From the NCBI GenBank assembly GCA_032690845.1, contig CM064420.1, forward strand, positions 59,136,707-59,200,706: 64,000 nt of DNA, read 5' to 3'. The stretch is from Eleusine coracana subsp. coracana (taxonomy: Eukaryota > Streptophyta > Magnoliopsida > Poales > Poaceae). A program made the position numbers and the translations under genes. Below the pieces are notes generated by a model. That model was not told the origin of the DNA, searched no databases, and saw only the letters and a list, made by a program, of their open reading frames with translations. Every line of letters begins with the position of its first letter. Position 1 is the stretch's first letter. Below are positions 33,271 through 46,105 of this stretch, piece by piece.

Positions 33271-34579
33271 CACGACTGAGTAACCGTGAGCTTCAATAAA
33301 AGCAAGAGATAGAGAGTTGAGGCACTATAAAAGTTGGAGGTTGATAGCTAGTCTGGCTTACATCAATGTATATTTTCATTTTAATATTTCTAAGAGTCAT
33401 GTCATCTTTAGTGGTTTAAAATTATAAATAAAATAATTCTTCTATTCATTTAGATGAAACTTCTTCCATCTCTCTTTTCATAAATTTCTTGTCATGTTAT
33501 CAGATCTACTTATATGTCATCTCATTTAATAAAAATAAAACATCCATTAAAAGTAGTGATCGAGAATGCCATGTGGGTAGAGTGCTCACCTAATTGTTCG
33601 GTTGCCTGTAGGCTTGAGAGACAACAGGAAGCAACGTAGCCCATCATCAATGGTAATCATGCCACTCAAGGTGTGGTTTTCTTTGACAGGATTTTTTTTA
33701 TTACTTCTTTGACAGGATTTGGTGTATTGCTACTCGAGTAAAAGATGGATTCCATGTTTTTAATGACAAATATGTTACCTAGGTTATTATCACTTTTGTT
33801 GCAGTGTAGTGTGAAATGGAGAAATTGTGCCTATTCATGAGTGTAATTCGAGTAAAAGATGGATTTCCTGTATAGATTGGGAGTCACCAGGATCTTAGTC
33901 TTAGCTCATCTAATTAGAATGTAAAGCAGCTTTCACACAAATGCAATCATAACCTTTTTTTTTTTTTTGGTTTAGGAGTATGTTGTTTATATGTCAAGGA
34001 AAAATGATTGTTTGTCAGTGACATCCAAAATCTTAACTATATAATTCATTTGTACTTTGGTCGCCCGATGGATATGAAACTGATACACTTGCATAAGAGA
34101 ATTGCGCTTCACAATTGCTGTACCAAATGTCATAAGTCAAGGGAACAACTGCATCAATTGCAGATTCTTAGTACTTTCTAGCATACAAGATGTAAATATT
34201 GGCTGCGTTCCGCCTGTCTTGGACTGATACTAGTGCCTTTGCAAGAACACTCCGAATAGTTTTCCTCTCAAATGCTAAACTTCATTTTCTAACATGGCTC
34301 CTATTTTTCTGTGAGAAGCTTCTCATAATATTCCTGCTAGTGGAGCCAGTGTCCTCTAGTGTTTACCAACTGCTGTCTGAGCTGCTGATTCTATTGAATG
34401 ACATATGTTTTGGATATGTGGGTATTTATGTTTGACCAGAGCTGGCGACTGCATAAATTAATGGGCAAGTCATTTGATATCTGAAGAGCAGCAAGAATCG
34501 TTTCAGGGACTGAGCATCTACAGAGTCAGTCCACAGGCTTGTGTGTGGTGAGTGGTGTGAGTACTGTAGTAACCATATA

Positions 34580-34811
34580 CTCCCTCTGGCTACAAATATT
34601 AGTATTTATTAACTTTCGGATATCGCGTTTAACTATTCGTTCTATTTAAAAATTGTGAAAAATATTAATTTTATTATAATATTCTTTATTATTAGATATA
34701 TTTCAAGTTTATCTTTTTTGTTTTTATATTCTTACAATTTTTTAAATAAGACAAATAATCAAAAGTGATATCTAAAAGTCAATAAATACTAACATTTATA
34801 GACGGGGGAAG
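34580..34811. mobile_element. Stowaway MITE
   Basis: The left end CTCCCTCTGGCTACAAATATTAG and the right end CTAACATTTATAGACGGGGGAAG are inverted repeats with TA flanks. The inner motif TTTTTTAAATAAGACAAATAAT is shared with the 8427-8663 element. Sequence from 33271 to 34579 holds another degenerate TIR fragment (about 33370-33555) and no gene. Confidence 0.7.
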
Positions 34812-34971
34812 TAGAAACTAGGTTAACGTGTCGATGGGGAAAGAAAAAAGGGCCCATTGAAGAGTGATGGATTATTGGATTTCATCTATACAATTCGAGC
34901 ATGAGAGTAATCAGGAATCTTAGCTACCGCTGCGTACAGCATTGATACGACAAGACTAATGCATCATCCTA

Positions 34972-35524
34972 ATGTTTGGGCAAACTAACTCTAAAATCTC
35001 TAAATAGGGAGAGTTAGTGCTAATTGGAGCTAGTTTAAATAGAACTTATTAAAAAGGTAACTTTTCCTCTATGTAAAAAGGAAGTAAATGATTACATGAG
35101 TATCTTTATTATTAATCTAACCCTTGCATCCAAATATCTCATGGGCTAGAGTTAGTTCAAAGTTAGTTCAAAGTTAGAAACTAACTCTAACCTCTAGCAT
35201 TGGCCACCATGCTAGAGGTTAGAGTTAGTTTCTAGCTCATAACTAACTTTGAACTAACTCTAACTTTTGAGGTGTTTGGATGCAAAGGTTAGATTAACAA
35301 TAAAAATATTGATGTAATTATTTGTCTTCTTTGAGGATAGAAAAAAAGTAACTTTTTAGTGGACCCTACTCAATTTATCTTCAATTAGCACCTCTTGGAT
35401 GAGCTAGTTTTTTTAGGTGGGTTAGATGTAACTAACCCAAACTAACCCTACCTGTTTAGAGAATTTAAAGTTAGTTATGCTCAAACTAACTCAAACTAAC
35501 TCTAACCCATGGATCCAAACAGGA
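34972..35524. mobile_element. Foldback MITE with near-perfect central hairpin
   Basis: Long inverted repeat. Outer ends TGTTTGGGCAAACTAACTC and ACTCTAACCCATGGATCCAAACA. The centre has perfect 25-bp arms (35176-35200 and 35211-35235) around a 10-base loop TTGGCCACCA. Both arms are rich in GTTAGAGTTAG/CTAACTCTAAC motifs. Non-coding. Confidence 0.75.
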
Positions 35525-36930
35525 CCATTGTTAGAGTATCCAAACAGGACATCTGTTTATGATGTTCCAGCTATATGATATATTTGTCGTATCCTTTCAG
35601 TAAATGAGAATATGATAGCTACAGTGTTGCGCTTTGAAATTGAATCAAGAGCATCTATTACAGAAGTGTGCGCAACCAGCTTTAAAAGAGCAGAGGTGAC
35701 TTTCAAGAAGGTGACAACTGGTTTGAAGGAAAATCAAACGTGCTGTCTCAGGGCAAAAGTTTGTCCCAGTCAACGTCAGTAGTGCTTTGTAGGATTCGAA
35801 GTTATCAGGAGTCGAAGACACACCCACTGGACAAGACGGCATGCTGAACTGAGCTTTCTTCTTATGTCCAGACTCATGAAACTACGATCCTTCACTAGCA
35901 TGGTTGCACCTTTGAGCTCAATGCTGAACTGAGCTCGTCAACGCTTACAGGCAGCTCCTCAACAAGACCCTTGGATATAGAACTGTTTAGCCTATTGATC
36001 AAGTCTAACAGTTCTTTATTTCTAAAAATGCCCGTTTGAAATACTTCATGTGGTGACTCTGATGTAGTGATGTGAATCAGTCCTACACTGAATATTGAAG
36101 TTCAGCGGAGCACACTGCCACGCCCGGAAGACGTGTTGTCGTGGGGGCATTGGTGAAGCATTCGGCGGACGCGTTGGCGATGTGAAAGTGAGACGGGCCT
36201 GCGAATGCCCAGCGACGGCGGCGGCCCTATCCTGCGCCACCATCTACATCGCCGGTCACCTTGACTTCACATGCGCTCGATTGCTGGCAGGCTGATGCTA
36301 TACTTAGAACAGGTTCTGGCGGTCATTTTGGCACTTTTTTTTTTATTAACAAACGGCCATTTTGGCTCTGACGGCCGCGTCAGCGAGGCCGGGTGCTCGC
36401 GACGGTACTCTTTACCGAATCGAATCCCCATAGAAAGAACTCGGCTACTTCTCTCATGGCGGCGGTCAGGACCATGTCTCGTTTCAGGAGAACCTCGAAT
36501 CAAAAGCCCACGGCGCCGGAAGCTCGCCGCCGTTGCTCTGCCGCCGCATCGATGACATGCCCCTCAGTAAATTGAATTGGAAATACTCCCTTCATTCTGT
36601 GTTTTTCTTATCGTTAGGACAAACTAACTGCTATATATGCTGTCAGCTTACTGTCAATGTTTGAGTTGCAAATCAGATCACCTTGACTGCTTTGTTGCTT
36701 CCGGTTGCCTAGTTTCATATGTATATCAGTATATATGCTCCATAAAATGAAATAGTTAAGAAGACCTTATGGTGTATGAAATATAAATTGATTACTAAAG
36801 GTGAAATTGACAGCTACAACACAAACGTCTTAAATCTGACCACCCACTTTGTAGAAAAAGATACTTTTTGTTAACATCTGAAATTGAGTTAAGAGCGTCC
36901 ACAAGTATACACAACAATCACCGTGACTTA

Positions 36931-37233
36931 GGTCTTGTTTGAATCCACTATAGTTTCTTAAAAACTGGTTTTTATTTTAAATTCTAAAAACTGGTTTCTA
37001 AATAAAAATTGGATGGGATGTTTGGATCCAGATTTTTATAATTTATAAACTAGCTTTTGGATAATTAATACAATGAAATGAGACAAAAACTGTTATTAGC
37101 TATATTGAGCCAGATTACGTTTTTTTAACTCATAATCTGATTTTTAGAAACTAGCATAAAAAATAATCTGTTTGAAGGTACTCCAGTTTCTAAAAATCAA
37201 TTTCTTAAAAATTAGAGGGATCCAAACAGGGCC
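36931..37233. mobile_element. Tourist-like MITE with confirmed empty site
   Basis: Ends GGTCTTGTTTGAATCC and GGATCCAAACAGGGCC, TTA on both sides (36928-36930, 37234-37236). The paralogous segment at 45301 reads GTGACTTTAAAACAGG with a single TTA and no element, which is the expected empty site. Confidence 0.85.
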
Positions 37234-37423
37234 TTAAAACAGTCAAGAGCAAGGGAGCAGGGTTTCGTGATGACAAGAATGACGAATGAGAGATAGTGTT
37301 GTCTATCCCCCGGAGATTCTCAAATTGTATGCTTCGTAATATTGGGAACCATCAGGAGTCTAACAAAAACCAGGAGCTTCAACCCTTTCATGTTAAACTC
37401 AAGCTTCCCCTCCAGATATCTTA

Positions 37424-37765
37424 GGCTAGTCCTAATGAAAGATTTCATTTTATTGTTTCTAAAAGTAACATGTCATTAAAAATGATTTAAAATTACAAAT
37501 AAAATAATCCCTCCAATACATGATTTCATTTAAGTGTTTTATTATACGTAGTTTATTGTTCTTTCATTGGTTGTTTATAGGATGAAATAAAACTACTCTC
37601 CTTCAATGCTAGTACCATAGTATTTTTAATCTAGAAAATTATGTATATCCAGTTTCCTCTAAATGAAACTCCTTCTCTCTCTTCTCATAACCTCTTTGCC
37701 GTGTCATCAAAATTACTTATATGTTATTTCATTTATTAAAAATAAAATTCTCATTGAAAGTAGCC
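37424..37765. mobile_element. Second Tourist-like MITE in the same repeat copy
   Basis: Ends GGCTAGTCCTAATGAAA and ATTGAAAGTAGCC, TTA duplicated (37421-37423, 37766-37768). The paralogue at about 45500 reads GATCTTATAGTTCC with no insertion. Related sequence occurs at about 24190-24490 and 33370-33555. Confidence 0.8.
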
Positions 37766-38289
37766 TTATAGTGCCAACAAATATGGACCATTAATTACTC
37801 TTGCTGGTTCAAGCTAATTTCCATTTTGACGTCTGCGGACGCAGCTGATAGAAATGCCTGATACTATAATATCTCTGTTGGAGACGAGTGAGCTCAAGTA
37901 GTAACATAGTCATATTTGGCATATCCTACCAATAAATGAGAATTTGTAGCTACATTGTTTCTCCTAAAGTGAATTAAAAGCATATGCTACACAAGTGTGT
38001 GCAACCATCGATGCTGCGATTGCGGCCTTAAAGAGAACATATCAGGACATTTCAAGAAGGTGACGACATCAGTTGAAGTAAAAAAAATGCAAATGTGCAG
38101 CCTACCCCATGCAATAAAGTCAGGGCAAAATCAGTCCCAACCCAATATAGGGTTGAGAGTTATTGGGAGTTTCAAAGACAGACCCAAAACATAAAACTGC
38201 ATGCTGAGTGTAGCTTTTCTTCTTCATGGCCAAACTCAACACACCGCAATCCATCTTGCTCGTTGTTTGCTGCCTTGTTGCTTCGTGGT

Positions 38290-41148
38290 GATTTTATATG
38301 TATGCTCAATTTGAAATTGCTAGAGTTGCAACTTGTAACTTATCAAACCTATCAATTTTCCTGTTTTTGATATATTTAGTTTGAAAAATGTATAACAAAT
38401 GGTTCTGATTTGAAGGTGGATACAAACAGAGTTTATATGTGTCTCGTACATTGCATGAACGCTGCTTATCAGCCCCATGCTTTCCATGCATGAACACTGC
38501 TCATCAATTATGTGTCTAGTACAATGTGAATCGAAGCCGCTACCGGATACGACCGCACGCTGCTCTGTTTCTTTCGACCACGTCGACACCACTTTGAATG
38601 AGGCTGATCAAATACACATACACACACATACACGTCGCACTGAGACTTCACGAGCTGAAGAGATAACCTTTGCTGTTTCTGCGGCAAAGGATGTGAATAG
38701 TAGTATGAAAAGGAGTACACCACTCAGAAAAAAAAAATTAGACTTGCCAGAGTAAGACCATTCAACCATATTGTATTAAGAAGAAAAAACTTTCTCACAT
38801 AGGTTTAGAAAATTTTTGAACCCCTCTTCCTCTCTAATATAGTGACCCTTTTTTTGATTTGTATGAGAGCTTTCTAGTGTACCAGCCTTTAAATCAGGAG
38901 CAATACCTACACCGATTGACTCCAGACAGTGTCTTTATATATACTTTAGTTTAGGAGAAAGATGAAAGAATTTTTTTAACCTAGTCTAAAAAATTCACTC
39001 CCACTAGAGATCAAACTCGATACAAGGTGCTACTGAGGCACCTTAAAGACCCATTCGCTACACCACTGAAAAACAGGTAAGCAACTAGTAGTTAGTATGC
39101 ACAAGGACAGAGGTTATGCTTAGATGCTACTATTCAACCTCAACATAGATTAGTTTCTCTCCACTTTACTCTTCATAGTTCTATCCTAGTGCTAATCAAG
39201 CTATGAGACATGAAATACATATATGTATGTGAATATATTTCAAAAAAAGCATGTTCAAACAATAAGAAACTATTCTTTGACCAAAAGTCGCTTGTTGTAC
39301 ATCTCCTTGACTATTATTGACAGCTGTTGTACCAGAGTACGAAATTTCAATTTGTTTTAGAACATCTATATATATTTCAATTGACCCACATGTTCATGGC
39401 CAACTTGCCGGCTTCGAATTTCTAGAATAGGCATCCAGCAACATTTCTAGAGGCTTCCCCCTATTGACCTGCCGAAGTAAGTTTCTGCTGTGAGTAAGAC
39501 AGAAAGTTAAGTATAGTGAAATAAAAGTTAACCTAAGTATTTTTTTCTTTTTCGAGAAACAACCTAAGTAAATCAGGTGAATTGAATAAAAAGAGAGTTT
39601 TACTGTTTAAAATATTGATCAATAGTTTAGATTCGATAATTTAAATACATAACTACTAGCCAATAGTTTTGTAATATCGAAAAACTAATATTTCTAAATT
39701 TATAATAATTATTTTATATTATCATTATATAAATTAGTAATATAATTAATAATTGATGTTTTTATTTTTTAAAAGATCAACTAACGTTTTAATGAATCAG
39801 TAGGGTTAGATTTTTATTATAAAAATAAACATAAAATTATTTATAATGGTATAGTTATGAAATTACTCTCAAATAATTGGCCAATAGTTTCTCAAAACTA
39901 ATGAGTAATATTTTGAACAGTAAAACTATTAAAAAAAATTATCCAAGATATTTCCGAGTTTACTGTTGCTACCACAGATCCTCGTGACACTGTTGCTACC
40001 ACAGATCCTCGTGGCCTGGACACATGCGTTCGGTGCATTAATTTGCTTGTGTGAGCAAATGTCATCACATGCTTACATATAAGGACCAACAGAGAAAGAA
40101 TGAAATTGTGTAAGCCAAAGTATTTGGTAGTTATACAGTCGGCTGAGCTCTAAACCCATGCTTGTGCAGAGGAAGTTCGAGCTCACCTTTTCCTTACACT
40201 CTTGTTGAATTTGTTACAGGCTTGGGAGGTATTAGGAACAAGAATATGTCTACTATGTTGTTTCCATGAAGATTTTCGTTTCCACACCTTGGCAATAAAG
40301 GCAAGAGTTGTTGTCCAAGGGAGAGCATGTGTGGCTCGACATGGCAATAGCTCTCGATTATGGAAGCAGAGCGTACGACGTGGTAGAGTTACCAAAAGCT
40401 TGTCCGAGTGATGAATCCATCTGTTCTGAGGCGTGGTGGGAGAACCATTTCTAGCGAGCACGACACGGAGCGGCCAGTGACGAGATTACAGCGTACGTTG
40501 GGCCGTCGGGAGTCCACGAGGGCGGGCGGGCTGCTGCACGAGAGCACGAGGATGCGCGTCTTCCAGCAAGTTGAGCTTGCCGTGGCTCCCCTCACCTCCC
40601 GCGGAAGCGGATGTCCACCGACCGTCCGACCGGCGGCGCAATATTGTAGTAGGAGCTTGCCGTGTCCTCAGCACAGTAGCTACGCCGAATCGAAGCCTCT
40701 GTCTCTCACATTTGTTCTCTTCATGGTTCTATGGAGCATCCTAGTTCTAATCAAGCCACGACAAGATGGTTCTAAGTGTAAATATATCATGGGTGCCTTG
40801 GTTGCTACATACCTCCAGTGACCAATGCATGTAATTGTTGGCTGCTACAATAGTGACAAGATTGTAGATTTGTAGTTGTAGGCACCAATGTTTGACTAAG
40901 GCCGATCTTGGTGACAATATGTCACAACAGCGATATTGGTGACTTATATTCATGTGTGCAAAATTGAGTAAAAAAGGATATTTGTTGTTTTCCTTTCTCT
41001 TGTAATTGTATTAGCAATGGAACTGTAGGTTGTTTCAAAATTGATCTGATTGCTCATCACCAAATTAAAAGTAGAAACTCACTAAAATTATTTTTTCTTT
41101 ACGTTTGTTTATATAGATGGATGAGATGCCTTTTGGATAGCTGTGTCA
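38290..41148. other. Intergenic, no gene recognised
   Basis: Contains a 25-bp direct duplication (ACTGTTGCTACCACAGATCC at 39963 and 39988) and a GC-rich 300-bp patch at 40380-40680 with short frames on both strands and no domain. A fragment at 40820-40950 resembles the interior of the 43053-44000 element (GTGACAATAT, GACTAAG). Confidence 0.4.
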
Positions 41149-41783
41149 ACAGTACTATAATAAAAAACTCTCATAGTGACACTTTGTTAGAAGTACTTTT
41201 CGAATATATGCCTCTATATATATTGTAGAGACATATTTTTGCGACATATTTATCTTAAAAGTAGAGGCATAATCTATGAAAATTTAGAAAAAGAATGTGT
41301 CACATTGACAATAGAGACATTTTGCAAAGTGTCAAAATAAATAGCATAGAGATATTTTTGTGACATGTTTAAAATATATATATCTTATAGAGACATTGGT
41401 AGAGGCATCTTTTTTGCTTTTCTAGAGTTATTATTTTACTAGTTTGCACCACTTTACAAGAATAAACTCTGAAGATATACATAATATGATAGGTAGGTAA
41501 GTTGGCTAGCAAGACTCATCAGATTATTATTTCAAAATGAGGTTTTGAGTTCAAAACTTCACATTAATATTGTATTTTTTATAGAATTAAATACTATATT
41601 AATAATGCCTCTACATAGTTGTCACTAATTTTATAGAGATGATTTATAAAGTACCACTACATTCCTAGAGACAATGCATTTATGAGGCATTTTAGAAAAT
41701 GTCTCTATATGTGTTTAGAAACATAATAATAATGACTCTACTCTATAAAGAAAGTGCCTCTACAAGCCAATTTTCTTGTAGTG
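41149..41783. mobile_element. CACTA-like non-autonomous element (degenerate left end)
   Basis: The right end CCAATTTTCTTGTAGTG is a canonical CACTA terminus in reverse. The left end (CAGTACTATAATAAAAA) is decayed. Subterminal AGAGACAT/ATGTCTCT motifs recur throughout in both orientations. Confidence 0.5.
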
Positions 41784-43052
41784 GATGACTTCATTTATAG
41801 TTTCTGCTATAAAAATAATCGACCTATATCGTAGCTTACCTGTAGTCCTGGTTGTTCGATTCTACTTGAAGTTTCGGTTCGATTAGTCTGGTTTTTTGAA
41901 ATTTCGGTTTCTAAGAATTAGTATCTAAACTAACAATGAATTTATAGATACTAAAAAAAGTTCGGATGCCTAAATCTCAGTTTGGTTTTTTATTATGACA
42001 GAACTACCCAGTTTGGCCTCAAGAGAATTTCTGTACATATTTTTTTCTCAAATATGCAGCATTGATATTGTTATATATAGTTGTTGCATATTCTTTGATC
42101 CTAACATATATGTTGTCGTAAGTATTTTTGTAGATATTGCAATATTAAAAAAATATGTGACTGATACAAAAGAAAAAACCATGTGACCTAATAAAGAAGA
42201 TAATATGCTCCATCAAAAATGAAATTGTTGAGACGAACAAGTAAATCAATAAAGAAGACCTCACAGTGAATGAAATATATAAATTGACTACTTGAAAATG
42301 AAATTGACGGCTACAACACAAAAGTCTTAAATCAGACCACCCACTTTGCAAGAGAAAAAAGTACTTTTGGTTCAAAAAATGTACATAAGAAAATACTAGT
42401 CTAGATATGAATGTTCTCTGTGAAACTGATTTAAGAGCCTTTGGTTGCACAAGTGCACACAACAACCCACATGAAAACAGCCAAAAAACGCACAAGAGCA
42501 AGGGAGCAGGGGTATCGAAGAAGGCAACAATAGGAATGAGCCTTGTGAAGAAAAACCTTAGTTAGGACTATCCCTTCAAAGTTCAAAAGCTCTATACTGA
42601 TGTATGCTTCGTAGGATTGGGAATCATCAGGAGTATAGAGAAAAGAGAGAACGTCAACAGCTGCATGTTGAGGTTTCCTCTCCAGAGTTGTCGCCAAGGC
42701 AGAGGCCACCGCCAGCGCATCCGTGACACAGCCAACGAAGCTCTAAGTTGTCGCGAGGCAGAGGCCAAGCCATACTGTCGTCTGTCAACATTATGAACTC
42801 GCTGGGGATGTTGCATTGCTGGAAGCTCGCTGCGGTTCGAAGTCATGTCTTCATGGAAGAATGGAGACGACGATGACCGTGCATGGCATAGTGACAGAGC
42901 TAAGACCCAGCCATTATGCCATGCAAAACAGCGAGGCGATTGTCTGGTGTCGATTGGTTGTGTCCGTGGTGGTGCGTTCTTGGCAACCGAGGTAGCCATT
43001 GGCCTTTTGCAATGGTGGCGTCGGGCTCACCTTGGGGATTGATTCGTGGCAA

Positions 43053-44000
43053 CACTACAAGAAAATAGACTTTCAGTCACCAAATTTAAGTGACCAAGAA
43101 AATTTCTTTAATGGTCACTAAAAGTTATTCGATGGTGACAAGTTTTCAGCGTTGTGTTGAACATATATTTTTAGTGACCACTGTATATGATCATTGGTTG
43201 CTAAATATCTATTGTTGTCAAGGGTGCCTTGGTTACTATTTAGTTTTAGTGACCAATATATGTAATCATTGATCAGTAAATACATATAGTGACAATATTA
43301 TAGTCATCAAAGTATGACTAAGTTTATTGATGACAAAATTGCTATTGCGACCAATATTACATATATAGTGACCAAGTACCTTAGGGTGTGTTTGTTTCGA
43401 GGGCAAAGTTGAATTGGATATGGTCATTCACATTTTTTTGGATGGGATGATCCAAGTTATGTGTTTGATTAGATGGATGGGATGATCCAATTTCGTATTT
43501 GGTTGGATGGATAAGAATGGATTAGACAAGGTCAAATAATGAAATTATATATCTTATTATTAATTAATAATAATTAACTATACACTAATCAATATATTCT
43601 AACACTTATTGATCTTAATTTTATCATAATAATTTTTTATCAATATTAAAAAATACTAATCATCATTAATCCTAGTATGATTGAGCTTAAATAATAACTA
43701 ATCAACACCTTAATGCTTATCAATTATAATATTATTATAATAATTATTATTTAATATTAAATTATACTAATAATATATAATTATTTTAGTAAGTATCATC
43801 GTGACACAATATGGATAGGCTCATCCGACCATTTTTACCGGATGAGGTCATCCAGGATCTTAAAAGAATATTCTCTTCTCAATCTAGTCCTATCCACCCT
43901 GACGGTGAATCAAACACTGGATTAGATGGTCTTGTCCAAGTCTATCCAATCCAATCCAGTGAAACAAACACACTAATAGCCTTTTTTTTTTCTTGTAGTG
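43053..44000. mobile_element. CACTA-like element with a nested MITE
   Basis: Starts CACTACAAGAAAATAG and ends TTTTTTCTTGTAGTG. Subterminal GTGACCA/TGGTCAC motifs are repeated in 43070-43380. The inner block 43384-43976, bounded by GGGTGTGTTTGTTTC and GAAACAAACACAC, is a second element inserted inside it. No transposase. Confidence 0.65.
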
Positions 44001-46105
44001 AGTGCTGGTTTCATTTGTTGTCAGGCAGAGCGCTAAGACGGTTGTCTGGTGCCAATGGGTTCTGTTCGCAACAGTTGTAGACTTCAGCTCAATTATGAGA
44101 TCGTTGATGGTGGCAACGACTGGATATGTATTTTGGTGAATGGATTCAAGTGATGAGGTTGCATGGTGCCGTGGTCAATAGTGATTGTGTATCAGGAATT
44201 TTGATTATGGCCCAAGAAATGTATCTGCTATTCTCGACAACAACAAAAACATATGGAGTCTTAGTGATAGCAGAAAATGCAAGATCAACATGTCGATGGT
44301 TGAGATCTTTGATTTAGTAGGCGACTTTCACAACATGATGGCAGTGAGATATGCTGGCTCATCGTAGTTCAATTGAGTGGTATGGTGGCAGCCTTATGAG
44401 CTTTTGTAAGCCTATTTGAAGGCGTTGTTCTAGGTTATAACGGCTCCACATCAATCTCTTTGTGACTGTGTAAGAGATCTGGGGGAGTTGTAATTTAGCA
44501 TTTGTTCTCTTTTTATTTGCTCTTTTTTCCCTAGCCCTATGCAAGGGATGGAGCCTTTAGTTTTTTCTTTGGTTATAATTTTGAGTAGTTACATGTATTT
44601 ATCGATGCAAAGCTGGAATAAAGATTTATTTTCTTTTCTAAGAAAAAGATATCATGTTGTTTGCTCTCATCGGAATGACAACATGATTCAATATAAAGAG
44701 GTGAGACGGAATGGGGTAAGTGAGATGCTGCAGGTCCTACAGGGGTAGTTTTTGTATATGTTTTCTTGACGGAAAGGATGCATTCATCACAAGATACTGG
44801 ACGACGCTTAATAACAAAAAACGTTATCTTGAATTGCTCATCGTCCATACTGTATTCCTTACAATTAATTATAATAGGGATGCCATTATATGAATATAAT
44901 TACTATTTTTGGATTAGATTGGGAAGAAAGGGAGGCGACAAAGCTAATTAAAACTCAGTTAAGCCAGTCAACCAGCATCAAATGGTTCATCAAAGAAAGC
45001 GAGGTAACAAAGCTAAAAATCACCTCATCAAACGTTCCATAAAAAATGAAATTGTTGACAAGAATAAGTAATAAATCAATTAAGAAGACATCAGGGTGGA
45101 TGAAATGTAAATTGATTACTTCAAGTTCAAGATGAACTTGACGGCTATGACACAAAAATCTTCAATCTGCCCACCCACTTTCCGAAAAAAACGATACTTT
45201 TTGTTAAAGAAAATGTGGAAAAATAGTACTGGTCTGGATATTAATGTTCTCTCTGAACCGAGTTAGAGCGCCAGCTGGGCAAGTGTACGCAACAATCCCT
45301 GTGACTTTAAAACAGGGCACAAGAGCAAGGGAGTAGGGGTACCGAAGAAGGTGACAATAGGAGTGAGAGATAGTGTTGTGTATCTCTTGGAGATTCAAAG
45401 CTATATTGTTGTATGCTTAGGATTGGTAAGCATCAGGAGTCTTGAGAAAAGAGAGATCGTCTGCCATAGCATGTTGAACTGAGGCTTCCCCTCCAGAGAT
45501 CTTATAGTTCCGACAAGTTTGGACCGTTACTCTTGCTGGTTCAGGAAACATTGCATTCCCAGTTCATGACGCTCATAGGGTGGGGATTGATCAAGCTCTA
45601 GTCTTTGTTTAAGTAGCTAGGTCAGTGATTTGTCTGTGCCGTCCAAATCATTCTCTCAAAAACGAAAAAGAGATATGGGTTAAATTGTGAAACTATATAA
45701 TACATAATGAAAGAGCATATAGTCAAGTATCCCTGCGCAATTTGCAGGGTAACCGGAATAACCGGAACGCGCGGCAGAGTATCTTTGCCCTGTGTGTCCC
45801 CTCTCCACTTTGCTTATCAAGTTGCTTACGCAGTAGTCAGTGGGTACTCTGATGAGCTAAGTCCTAACACTGGAGCTCTGGGTAACAAAAATTAGAAATG
45901 TATGTAGTAGCAGCAAAGTAATGTACAGCAGCACCATCAAAGAGAAAGAAAACGAAACTGAACAAAATTATACCGTTGGGACGCCGTCTGAAAGCAGAGA
46001 CAAATGCAGAGTATATATAGTGGCTAAGTTTCACCCGGTTTCCACAAACACATGCCGATCCCCACAAACCCCGAGTCGATGATAGCAATGTTGACCTCTA
46101 CGCTC
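44001..46105. other. Intergenic, no gene recognised
   Basis: Short frames at 44126-44317 and 44539-44748 have no domain. The segment at 44400-44645, ending in ATAAAGATTTATTTTC and an A-rich stretch, could be a LINE 3' end, but this is weak. The last copy of the dispersed segment occupies 45035-45560. From 45560 to 46105 is the 3' flank of the ERF gene. Confidence 0.35.

Larger units (their letters stand above)
35610..45560. repeat. Dispersed low-copy segment, five degenerate copies
   Basis: Copies lie near 35610-35900, 36790-37420 (continuing 37769-37825), 37900-38240, 42205-42690 and 45035-45560. Shared pieces include TTGACGGCTA followed by ACAC, GACCACCCACTTT, ACAAGAGCAAGGGAG, AAGAAGGTGACAA, ATCAGGAGT, GCATGTTGA and CTCTTGCTGGTTCA. 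All are in plus orientation. Minus-strand frames such as 42431-42709 and 45204-45398 correspond between copies but carry no recognised domain. They could be remnants of a duplicated gene or of a long element. Confidence 0.65.
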
